From positions 1-5,890 of the forward strand of contig CACZOV010000118.1 of assembly GCA_902782915.1 (NCBI GenBank): 5,890 nt of DNA. The letters are read 5' to 3'. How positions within the stretch are numbered: the stretch's first letter is position 1; the number at the start of each line of letters is the position of its first letter. This stretch comes from an uncultured Erysipelotrichaceae bacterium. GTDB taxonomy: Bacteria; Bacillota_I; Bacilli_A; RF39; UBA660. The position numbers and the translations under genes are program-made. The notes under the pieces were generated by a model. It worked only from the letters and a program-made list of their open reading frames with translations, did not search any database and was not told where the DNA came from. This document shows positions 1 through 5,690 of this stretch, one piece after another.

Positions 1-383
1 AAGTATTTAATGAGGTTAATAATTATGCTAGCAGTTATAAATCTCTAGAAAAAGAGAATCAAAATATTAAAAGAGAGGTTAAGTCATTAAAAACTAAAAA
101 TGAAAAGTTGGAAAATGAAAATAGAAATTTACAAAGTTGGATTAGATTTATATTTGATAGAATCAAAATGTTCTTTAGAAATATATTATTAAAAGGAAAC
201 GAGAAATCAAAAGATTTAGTAACTCAAGAAGTAAAAGACTGTTATAAATATGGAGATTTTGAACAACAAGATATTATTGATATAGATAGAGGAACAACTA
301 AAGAAGAAGAACTATTTGATTATGCTTATGTCCCGGATTATCATAGAACTATTGATGAAGCTAAAGATGATTTTTTCATTTAA
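1..383 (+). CDS. C-terminal end of a coiled-coil protein, possibly a MobV/Pre-type plasmid mobilisation relaxase (5' end outside window)
   Basis: The reading frame is open from position 3 to the TAA at 381-383, giving 126 visible residues; the true start lies upstream. The TTG at 108 lies inside the coiled coil and has no ribosome binding site, so it is not a start. Visible residues 15-43 form a regular heptad pattern with Leu, Ile, Leu, Leu, Leu at every seventh position and Asn/Val between, as in a leucine zipper. Next come an aromatic/basic stretch (about 46-70, with W-I-R-F-I-F-D-R-I-K) and an acidic tail containing T-K-E-E-E-L-F-D-Y-A. A zipper followed by a basic-hydrophobic helix and an acidic tail is what I recall for the C-termini of MobV/Pre plasmid recombination proteins of Firmicutes, which nick DNA at oriT. 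The catalytic N-terminus is not in view, so this is a resemblance and not proof. Another coiled-coil plasmid or phage protein is possible. It is separated from the operon by 206 bp and looks independently expressed. Confidence 0.5.
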   Translation, partial: VFNEVNNYASSYKSLEKENQNIKREVKSLKTKNEKLENENRNLQSWIRFIFDRIKMFFRNILLKGNEKSKDLVTQEVKDCYKYGDFEQQDIIDIDRGTTKEEELFDYAYVPDYHRTIDEAKDDFFI

Positions 384-397
384 GTATATGAAAAAAT
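370..397. other. AT-only inverted repeat spanning the stop codon of the upstream gene
   Basis: ATTTTTTCAT at 370-379 is perfectly complementary to ATGAAAAAAT at 388-397, leaving an 8-nt loop. The structure covers the last codons and the TAA of the upstream gene. The stem has only one G-C pair and no T-run follows it on the plus strand, so it is not a typical intrinsic terminator. It could act weakly in mRNA 3'-end stability, or be chance in AT-rich DNA. Confidence 0.3.
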
Positions 398-403
398 GTC
401 TGA

Positions 404-476
404 TAGAATAGGCAGGAATTACTTTGTTTTTGTTTTTATTGACAAATAACTATTTTTGATATAGAATAACAGGAAT
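404..476 (+). repeat. Imperfect direct repeat flanking and overlapping the operon promoter
   Basis: TAGAATA-GG-CAGGAAT at 404-419 recurs as TAGAATA-A-CAGGAAT at 462-476: 14 identical bases with a spacer differing by one nucleotide. The copies start 58 bp apart. The second copy contains the proposed -10 box and the likely transcription start, and the first lies upstream of the -35 box. That geometry could suit a regulator binding two sites, or it may reflect an old local duplication. No palindrome is evident within each copy. Confidence 0.3.
439..467 (+). promoter_or_regulatory. Predicted sigma-A promoter of the six-gene operon
   Basis: A perfect -35 box TTGACA (439-444) is followed by a 17-bp spacer and the -10 box TAGAAT (462-467, one mismatch to TATAAT). 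T-rich DNA upstream (about 424-440) could serve as an UP element. There is no TG extended -10. Initiation is expected near 473-475, which gives a leader of about 115-125 nt before the first gene. No other promoter this good was seen before position 590, and the tight downstream spacing leaves little room for further promoters, so it probably drives the whole operon. Confidence 0.75.
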
Positions 477-498
477 ATTTGAATTGGGCAGTAATGTG

Positions 499-564
499 AT
501 GAATAATGTTAGTATTGTTATTTCTTTTCCATTTTTTTCCATTTTTTTCTTAATTTTCGCATAG
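499..564 (+). other. Possible 21-codon hydrophobic leader ORF in the 5' UTR
   Basis: An ATG at 499 opens a 21-codon frame ending at TAG 562-564. The product would be short and very hydrophobic, rich in Phe and Ile, with a segment reading S-F-P-F-F-S-I-F-F-L-I-F-A. It falls inside the predicted leader, but no convincing SD precedes it (only GGGCAG at about 487-492). The hydrophobicity follows directly from the T-rich DNA, so the ORF may be coincidental. It is recorded because short leader peptides can control downstream translation. Confidence 0.15.
529..548 (+). repeat. Two tandem copies of CCATTTTTTT in the leader
   Basis: The 10-bp unit CCATTTTTTT occurs twice back to back (529-538 and 539-548) inside a pyrimidine tract running from about 519 to 550. 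Both copies contain a run of seven T, which could slip during replication or transcription. The tract lies in the untranslated leader, so length change would alter leader structure or spacing and not a reading frame, unless the small leader ORF is real. Confidence 0.5.
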
Positions 565-583
565 CGGCAATTTTTATATAACT

Positions 584-594
584 AAGTAGGTGAT
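584..594 (+). promoter_or_regulatory. Extended Shine-Dalgarno of the HAD gene, arguing for an AUU start at 599
   Basis: AAGTAGGTGAT matches the full anti-SD complement AAGGAGGTGAT at 10 of 11 positions. The in-frame GTG at 590-592 lies inside this pairing region, so it is unlikely to be the initiation codon. With 8 nt after the GG at 589-590, the ribosome would be positioned on ATT at 599-601, in frame with the HAD protein. The layout parallels the rSAM1 site (SD from 3096, ATG at 3110, also with a spurious GTG inside the SD). No in-frame ATG occurs until 746, and that one has no SD. Confidence 0.6.
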
Positions 595-1561
595 AAATAT
601 TAAATATATTAATTCAGAAAAATTTATAAACATTAATAAAAGCTCTGATAATCTTTTTTCTAAAGAAGATAAAGAAATTGATTCTATTTTTGTTACTAAT
701 GATAAAAAAATAGAGTTTGTAAGGTTTAAAAATAACACATTATTAATGGGAATTAAATCAAGCTTTAGAAGCAATAGCTACTATAACATACATGATTTAA
801 GACTAAAGAAAGTTAAAAATATTTTAATGGATATGGATGGAACAACTATGTTAAGTGAAAAATTTTGGGTAGAAATGTTAAGAATATCGGTGGTTAAGGT
901 CACTAAAGATGATAATTTTAAATTTAGTGATAGTGATTTCCCATATATTTCAGGTCATTCTGTTACTGAACATTTATCTTATTGCATTGATAAATATAAA
1001 TTAAAATGTAAATTATTCGAATTAAAAAAAATATATGATGACATTGTTGATTATAATCTTGATAATTTAGAGCTTAGTTCTAATGCTCATTTTTTTGAAC
1101 CTAGGGAAGGATTAAAAAACTTTTTATTAAAAATAAAAGAAAAAGGTATAAAAATAGCATTAGTTAGTTCAGGGTCAACAAAAAAAGTTACGGCTACTTT
1201 AAATTGTGTATTTAAAAATATGAATATGGGTAATCCTCTTGATTACTATGATTGTATAATAACTGGTGGAGATGCTTGCAAGAAATTGAAATATGGAACA
1301 ATTGGTGAATTATATGCTAAACCATATCCATGTCTTTATGAAGAAGCTTATTATATAGGTCTAGGATTAACAAAAGATGACCTAGAATATACAATAGCAA
1401 TTGAAGATAGTGCTTCAGGTATTTATTCTATTTTATCATCAAATATTACTCCTATTGGAATATCCGGTGGAAATATTAAAGCGAGCGGAGTAGAACCATT
1501 ATGTTATAAATATTTTAAAAGCCTTGAAGAAATAGAAGAATATTTTATAGATAATAAATAA
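590..1561 (+). CDS. HAD-superfamily phosphatase (beta-phosphoglucomutase-like)
   Basis: This is a predicted cytoplasmic haloacid-dehalogenase-type phosphohydrolase acting on a small phosphorylated substrate, probably a sugar phosphate. With residues numbered from the GTG at 590, all four HAD motifs are present. Motif I is D-M-D-G-T (81-85; nucleophile D81, acid/base D83). Motif II is V-S-S-G-S (192-196). Motif III is K244 in A-K-P-Y-P. Motif IV is E-D at 272-273. The roughly 100 residues between motifs I and II fit a C1-type helical cap as in beta-PGM-like phosphatases. About 75 residues precede the HAD fold and are polar, Asn/Lys/Ser rich and unrecognised. The likely true start is ATT at 599 (320 aa); 590 is given as the conservative boundary. 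It is the first gene of the operon, ends in a double TAA and lies 15 nt before the glycosyltransferase. Next to an RfaE2-like enzyme and a GT9-like protein, it could fill the GmhB phosphatase role, but its sequence type is not classical GmhB. Substrate unproven. Confidence 0.85.
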   Translation: MINIKYINSEKFININKSSDNLFSKEDKEIDSIFVTNDKKIEFVRFKNNTLLMGIKSSFRSNSYYNIHDLRLKKVKNILMDMDGTTMLSEKFWVEMLRISVVKVTKDDNFKFSDSDFPYISGHSVTEHLSYCIDKYKLKCKLFELKKIYDDIVDYNLDNLELSSNAHFFEPREGLKNFLLKIKEKGIKIALVSSGSTKKVTATLNCVFKNMNMGNPLDYYDCIITGGDACKKLKYGTIGELYAKPYPCLYEEAYYIGLGLTKDDLEYTIAIEDSASGIYSILSSNITPIGISGGNIKASGVEPLCYKYFKSLEEIEEYFIDNK

Positions 1562-1576
1562 TAAAGGGGGTTTAAA

Positions 1577-3097
1577 ATGAGTCGTTTTAGTGTTAATGAA
1601 GGTAAATATGATAATTTTTCTCTAGATGAGAAACAATTATCTTTATTACAAAATTATTTATTAAATCATATTAATAAAAAATTGAAAAAAATTGCTGAAA
1701 CAGAGATAAAACGTATGAAAGAAAGTGGTAAAAATTATAGATTACTAACTCCTGATGAGCAATTTGTCATAACAATTAACAAAGACTACAAAAACGAAAC
1801 AAGGTATTGCGTTGGATATCCTTTTCCAATTGCACAGTTCGATATTGATACTTTATCAGATAAGTTTTCAGTTAGATACTTTATAAGAGGTAAAAGACTT
1901 AGACAATTTCAATTTGATCATTTAATTAACTTGTTAAATGAAGAATATAGCGTAAAGATTCATGAATTTAGTAATAAGAAGAACTTTAAAGGAGAGTTAG
2001 ATAAATATGTAAATACTTTTTTTAGCAAAGATTTATATTACTTAGATTATTATAATTTTTTAGGCGACTCTTATTTAAGTTCTTATATGTTAGATGCTTT
2101 TGTAAATAAGTATAATTTTAAAAACATTAAATACATATCAAAAAATGCTGAACATTTAGCAATTGATTATTCTGTTATTGATATGAAAAAACAGAGTGAT
2201 AATTATTCACATAAGGCAAGTGTCTACATAATTGCCGATTTATTAGATATAGATGATGGATATGTCCAAAAGTTTTTATCTAATAAAAATAATATTGGTA
2301 TTTTTATATTATTAAGTAGAAATATGTTCATTATTAAAGATAAAAATTCTATTGAAATTTATAAGTATAAAAAAGATGATGTTTTGCTTATAAAGAATAA
2401 TATTTTTGATTATATGGATAATTGTATAAATTGTTTTGGTTTAAAGATTAAGAATCTAGTTAAAGAAAAAATATCAAAACTCGAGAAAGTTAATATATAT
2501 GTTAATCCGTATGCTAGTAGCAATGAAAAATCATTAGTAGAAGAAGAAATAATAAAATTATTAAAGCATTTAAATAAGAATAATCTTAAAATATATTTTC
2601 CATATGGACATGATAATAATACTATGACAGTAACTAAAAAAGTATGTAAGAAAATTGATAATTTAGAATTAATCAAAAGTAGAAATTTAATCGATTTATG
2701 TGAATTGATGAATGAAAAACAAATTAATCTTGTAATAACAGTAGATACTTCAATTACTCACTTAGCGACTAAAAAAAAGATGATAAATTTTGTTATATAT
2801 AAGGATGGTTTTTGGGATGATGAATCCTATCAATCTTTATCAGCAGAATCCCCGATTGGATTCTGCAGTTATAGTCCTTATCAATTGCCTATTTTTTATA
2901 AAGACTCTATATCTAATACAATTGATGAATTAGATACTGTATTAAATCAGATAGTTAAATCTTTTAAAAGCACAAAAGAAAAGAAATATAAAGATTATAA
3001 AGAATTATTGAGTAAATTAGGATTAGAAGATGTTTCAATTTTAGAAGAAAGTGCATATAAAATTGGAATTAAATCAAAGATGAATAATTATAAGTAG
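1577..3097 (+). CDS. GT9/heptosyltransferase-like GT-B glycosyltransferase with a long N-terminal extension
   Basis: This 506-residue protein carries hallmarks of the GT9 (heptosyltransferase) family in order. There is a G-D-S-Y-L-S-S-Y segment at 163-170, equivalent to the GD-x-L-x(2)-P loop near the N-terminal domain start. A strand plus phosphate-binding-like segment, V-N-P-Y-A-S-S-N-E-K-S-L, sits at 309-320. The C-terminal-domain signature V-D-T-S-I-T-H-L-A is at 389-397 and corresponds to the D-T-G-x-x-H-L-A nucleotide-sugar site. The family transfers heptose from ADP-heptose, usually to LPS core or, in TibC-type members, to protein. Usual GT9 length is about 330-370 residues; here about 150 residues precede the fold and are not recognised. 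A C-x-x-C (C283, C286) lies near the domain linker. No signal peptide or membrane segment is seen. The ATG at 1577 has an AAGGGGG SD six bases upstream. It sits between a phosphatase and two radical SAM genes. Acceptor unknown; a diverged, non-heptose GT-B enzyme is possible. Confidence 0.75.
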   Translation: MSRFSVNEGKYDNFSLDEKQLSLLQNYLLNHINKKLKKIAETEIKRMKESGKNYRLLTPDEQFVITINKDYKNETRYCVGYPFPIAQFDIDTLSDKFSVRYFIRGKRLRQFQFDHLINLLNEEYSVKIHEFSNKKNFKGELDKYVNTFFSKDLYYLDYYNFLGDSYLSSYMLDAFVNKYNFKNIKYISKNAEHLAIDYSVIDMKKQSDNYSHKASVYIIADLLDIDDGYVQKFLSNKNNIGIFILLSRNMFIIKDKNSIEIYKYKKDDVLLIKNNIFDYMDNCINCFGLKIKNLVKEKISKLEKVNIYVNPYASSNEKSLVEEEIIKLLKHLNKNNLKIYFPYGHDNNTMTVTKKVCKKIDNLELIKSRNLIDLCELMNEKQINLVITVDTSITHLATKKKMINFVIYKDGFWDDESYQSLSAESPIGFCSYSPYQLPIFYKDSISNTIDELDTVLNQIVKSFKSTKEKKYKDYKELLSKLGLEDVSILEESAYKIGIKSKMNNYK

Positions 3098-3104
3098 GGA
3101 GTGA
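3096..3104 (+). promoter_or_regulatory. Shine-Dalgarno deciding the rSAM1 start
   Basis: AGGGAGTGA overlaps the stop codon of the glycosyltransferase gene (TAG, 3095-3097). The GGGAG core ends 8 nt before ATG 3110, the normal distance. The in-frame GTG at 3101 is inside this site, so a start there is rejected. The overlap of stop codon and SD suggests re-initiation by ribosomes finishing the upstream gene. Confidence 0.7.
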
Positions 3105-3109
3105 ATAAA

Positions 3110-4216
3110 ATGAAAAAGTATAATTATGAAATATCGGATAAGTTTATTGATTATTTTGAAGGAAGGGTAAAACAAGTATTCTTTTATGTAACAGAAGAAT
3201 GTCATTTAAGATGTAAACAATGTTTATATAAGCCAAATCTGTTTTTTAAGATGAATTGTAGAAGAGAAATCCCATTAGAAGAATTAAAACAATTAGCTGA
3301 AGATTTTTATAAAATGGGGGCAAGAAAGGCAACTATTATGGGTGGAGAACCATCTAAATATGGCAGTTCTAATCATAAAGAATTATGTGAGTTCATAAAA
3401 ACACTAAAAAGTATTGGATACAATTATGTAAGAATGGATACTAATGGTCAATTCGAAGATAATTTTCTAGAATTAGATGGTATCAAGATGTTAGATGAAA
3501 TATCATTTAGTATAGATGGTCATACAGCAAAAATAAATGATACATTGAGAGGAGAAGGTGCATATAAAAAATGTGTAGCTAATATAAAGAAAGCTGTTTC
3601 ATTAGGTTATACAGTTGACTTGACTACATGTGTTTCTCCAATGCTTCTTAGTATAAATAAGACAAATAAAAGAATAGACCTTGATAATATGATTAGATTT
3701 GCAGATAAATTGAATGTGAGAGCTATTAATTTTCATGTATTATTTAAACATGGATTTCCTATGGATACTTGGACTGAAGATACAGCCTGTGAACCTGAAG
3801 ATTGGATAAGAGTAAGAGATGAAATATATGATTTAATAAAAAATGATACATATAAACTTCATGTAAGAATACCTTATCATTTCATAACTCAAGAGCAATT
3901 TGATAGTAATCCAAAATACTATGGATATTGTCCTGCAAAATTAGGAGAAAGATTATTAGTACATCCTGATGGACAAATAAGAATATGTTCTGGATTAATT
4001 AGTTCTAAATACTGTGTTGCTAAATACTATGATAAGAAAATAGTGTGGGAAGAAGGATACACAAACGAATTAACAGATCATAAAATAAATGAATCTACTC
4101 CATGTACTAATCAAAGTAAATCGATGAATTGCAAAGGATATTGCCCATTATGCTTCTCCTTCAAACCATATCAAAAAGAATATGTATGGAAAAATGAAAT
4201 AAAATGGGAGGATTAA
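3110..4216 (+). CDS. Radical SAM enzyme with SPASM-type C-terminal cysteine domain (rSAM1)
   Basis: This is a 368-residue enzyme expected to cleave S-adenosylmethionine at a [4Fe-4S] cluster and start radical chemistry. The cluster motif is C-H-L-R-C-K-Q-C (C31, C35, C38; the CxxxCxxC signature). It is followed by the SAM-binding G-G-E (78-80) and a barrel with D-T-N-G (110-113) and S-I-D-G (134-137). The C-terminal third has a SPASM-like pattern: C274, G288-x4-C293, then C332, C341, C345 and C348, with C302 between. The expected C-x2-C pair after C332 lacks its second Cys (Q335), so this is an incomplete SPASM, probably still binding at least one auxiliary Fe-S cluster. SPASM proteins include peptide-maturing enzymes and sugar or aminocyclitol dehydrogenases of the BtrN type. 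The glycosyltransferase and nucleotidyltransferase neighbours favour a sugar or glycoconjugate substrate, but this is inference. It ends 3 nt before rSAM2, whose SD lies inside this gene. Confidence 0.88.
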   Translation: MKKYNYEISDKFIDYFEGRVKQVFFYVTEECHLRCKQCLYKPNLFFKMNCRREIPLEELKQLAEDFYKMGARKATIMGGEPSKYGSSNHKELCEFIKTLKSIGYNYVRMDTNGQFEDNFLELDGIKMLDEISFSIDGHTAKINDTLRGEGAYKKCVANIKKAVSLGYTVDLTTCVSPMLLSINKTNKRIDLDNMIRFADKLNVRAINFHVLFKHGFPMDTWTEDTACEPEDWIRVRDEIYDLIKNDTYKLHVRIPYHFITQEQFDSNPKYYGYCPAKLGERLLVHPDGQIRICSGLISSKYCVAKYYDKKIVWEEGYTNELTDHKINESTPCTNQSKSMNCKGYCPLCFSFKPYQKEYVWKNEIKWED

Positions 4217-4219
4217 TAT

Positions 4220-5170
4220 ATGTTAAAAAATATAACATTTTCTGTTACTGGATTGTGTAATGGAAAATGTTCAATGTGCAATATTTGGAAAAACAAAGAT
4301 AAAAATGATTTATTATCCTTAGAACAAATTGAATACTTATTAACAGATCCAGCACTTGCACAAGTTGATACAATTAGTTTAACTGGTGGAGAAATCTTTT
4401 TGAGAAATGATTTGATTTCTATTATTGATATGATAAAAGAAAAAATACCTAGGGTTAATCGTATATTTTTAAATACTAATGGTACATTATTAACACCAGT
4501 AGAAAAAGTTTGTAAATATTGTGAAAACTTATTTGAAAATGTTATATTAAGTATATCATTAGAAGGAAATAAAGAAATTAATAAATCAATAAGAGGCATA
4601 GATACATATGATAATGTATTAAGGATTATCGAAGGTATTAAAAAAATATCTCCTAAAGTAAATATATGTATATCAACTACATTAACTAAGAATAATGCTT
4701 ACTATAATAATTTAGTATTCTTAAAGAATTTTGCAAATAAGTATGATTGTGGTTTTGCTTTTAGATTAGCTGATAATTGTGATTTATATTATAAAAACGG
4801 AGAAATGGATTTTTCTTTAACAGAAAATCAGTTAAAGGAAATAGTAAAATATATAGAAGAATATGAACAAAATAATCAGTTTTTAAATATTTTAAAAAAT
4901 TATATATTAACTGGAAATGTTTCTATTATGTATGAAGATAATAAATACAAGTGTATGGCTGGAAGAGAATTTGCCTTTATTAACCATCATGGGGAAGTTA
5001 TGCAATGTCTATATAGTGATAATATCTTAGGTTCTTCAAATGAAAGTATAAACAATAATTTTAAATTTAAAAAGCCAAAAAAATGTCCTTGCTGTACAGA
5101 TTGTGCTATATTTCCAATGCTTGAATATAATCAAAGAATAATGGGGGAAAGCATTAATGATAAAAGATAA
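4220..5170 (+). CDS. Second radical SAM enzyme with a shorter SPASM/twitch-like tail (rSAM2)
   Basis: This 316-residue radical SAM protein is distinct from its upstream neighbour. The cluster motif C-N-G-K-C-S-M-C (C13, C17, C20) sits almost at the N-terminus, with little leader before the barrel. SAM-binding G-G-E is at 56-58, followed by N-T-N-G at 85-88 and S-L-E-G at 113-116. The C-terminus holds C245, G258-x4-C263 and a compact group C289, C291, C292, C295, consistent with a shortened SPASM or twitch domain with one auxiliary cluster. It lacks the long C-terminal cysteine set of rSAM1, so the two are probably not recent duplicates and likely do different steps. The ATG at 4220 has GGGAGG (4206-4211) eight bases upstream, within the rSAM1 end. 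The gene overlaps the nucleotidyltransferase gene by 14 bp. Possible roles are oxidation, epimerisation or C-C/C-S bond formation on a sugar or peptide; the substrate cannot be read from sequence. Confidence 0.87.
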   Translation: MLKNITFSVTGLCNGKCSMCNIWKNKDKNDLLSLEQIEYLLTDPALAQVDTISLTGGEIFLRNDLISIIDMIKEKIPRVNRIFLNTNGTLLTPVEKVCKYCENLFENVILSISLEGNKEINKSIRGIDTYDNVLRIIEGIKKISPKVNICISTTLTKNNAYYNNLVFLKNFANKYDCGFAFRLADNCDLYYKNGEMDFSLTENQLKEIVKYIEEYEQNNQFLNILKNYILTGNVSIMYEDNKYKCMAGREFAFINHHGEVMQCLYSDNILGSSNESINNNFKFKKPKKCPCCTDCAIFPMLEYNQRIMGESINDKR

Positions 5171-5690
5171 AATATTAGATTATAAAGATATTAAAAAGAA
5201 GATAGATTCATTAAAAAAGCAAAACAAGAAAATAGTCTTTACTAACGGTTGTTTTGATATTATTCATAGTGGACATGTATTGATGTTGGAAGAATGCAAA
5301 AAATATGGAGATGTTCTAATAGTTGCAATTAATAGTGATTATTCAGTAAAACTAAATAAAGGTGACAGTAGACCAATTGTCCCAGTGCTTGAAAGAATGA
5401 TGCTTATAGCGGCATTAGAATTTGTTGATTATGTCTTTTGTTTTGATGAAGAGAATCCACTTAGATATATTGAAGAGTTAAAACCTGATGTATATATAAA
5501 AGGTAACGATTATAATATTAATAATTTGGTTGGTCAAGGTATTGGGTATAATGAAATTAAAGATTATTGTAAAAGTATAAAACTTATTAATTTGAAAAAC
5601 AATATTTCAACAACAAATATAATTGATAAAGTATTAAAAGTATATGGAAGTGATAATAAAAATGATAGAAGAAGTAAGAAGAATTGTTAG
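5157..5690 (+). CDS. RfaE2/HldE C-terminal-domain-like sugar-phosphate adenylyltransferase
   Basis: This stand-alone 177-residue nucleotidyltransferase of the cytidylyltransferase-like fold is predicted to join a nucleotide (ATP to AMP in characterised relatives) to a sugar-1-phosphate such as heptose-1-phosphate, releasing pyrophosphate. It shows T-N-G-C-F-D at 29-34, the catalytic H-S-G-H (HxGH) at 37-40, and a V-A-I-N-S-D strand and turn at 56-61. These are followed by K-G-D-S-R-P (68-73), the R-M-x-L-I-A-A-L helix (80-87), P-D-V-Y-I-K-G-N-D-Y (110-119) and a terminal S-T-T (151-153). This set matches the adenylyltransferase half of bifunctional HldE and stand-alone HldC/RfaE2 enzymes, and differs from TagD-type glycerol-3-phosphate cytidylyltransferases, which are shorter and end in an R-T-x-G-I-S-T motif. 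No kinase domain is fused. The start at 5157 has GGGGGA (5143-5148) eight bases upstream. It overlaps rSAM2 by 14 bp and the HD gene by 29 bp, indicating coupled translation. The actual sugar may not be heptose. Confidence 0.85.
   Translation: MIKDKILDYKDIKKKIDSLKKQNKKIVFTNGCFDIIHSGHVLMLEECKKYGDVLIVAINSDYSVKLNKGDSRPIVPVLERMMLIAALEFVDYVFCFDEENPLRYIEELKPDVYIKGNDYNINNLVGQGIGYNEIKDYCKSIKLINLKNNISTTNIIDKVLKVYGSDNKNDRRSKKNC

Noticed and set aside
108..110. TTG at 108 as the start of a 91-residue gene
   Set aside because: The frame is open to the window edge and the heptad pattern continues unbroken upstream of 108, so this is the middle of a longer protein.
370..397. Intrinsic terminator for the upstream gene
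   Set aside because: The stem is almost purely A-T and no T-run follows it; I found no GC-rich hairpin plus T-tract anywhere in 384-589.
557..567. CGC-ATA-GCG mini-palindrome before the HAD gene as a terminator or operator
   Set aside because: The stem is only three base pairs, too short to support a claim.
574..774. Minus-strand open frame across the start of the HAD gene
   Set aside because: It lies antisense to coding sequence with clear HAD motifs downstream, has no recognisable domain, and its Leu/Ile-rich content is what AT-rich antisense produces.
2410..2676. Minus-strand open frame inside the glycosyltransferase gene
   Set aside because: It is fully antisense to the GT9-like domain, has no family resemblance, and the plus-strand frame carries the conserved motifs.
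3101..3109. GTG at 3101 as the rSAM1 start
   Set aside because: It lies inside the SD; ATG 3110 has correct spacing from GGGAG.
4213..4599. Minus-strand 128-residue open frame opposite rSAM2
   Set aside because: It is antisense to the radical SAM core including CxxxCxxC and GGE; no independent evidence of a gene.
5157..5690. TagD-type glycerol-3-phosphate cytidylyltransferase
   Set aside because: The T-N-G-C-F-D, K-G-N-D-Y and S-T-T set and the 177-residue length fit RfaE2/HldE-C; the TagD end motif is missing.
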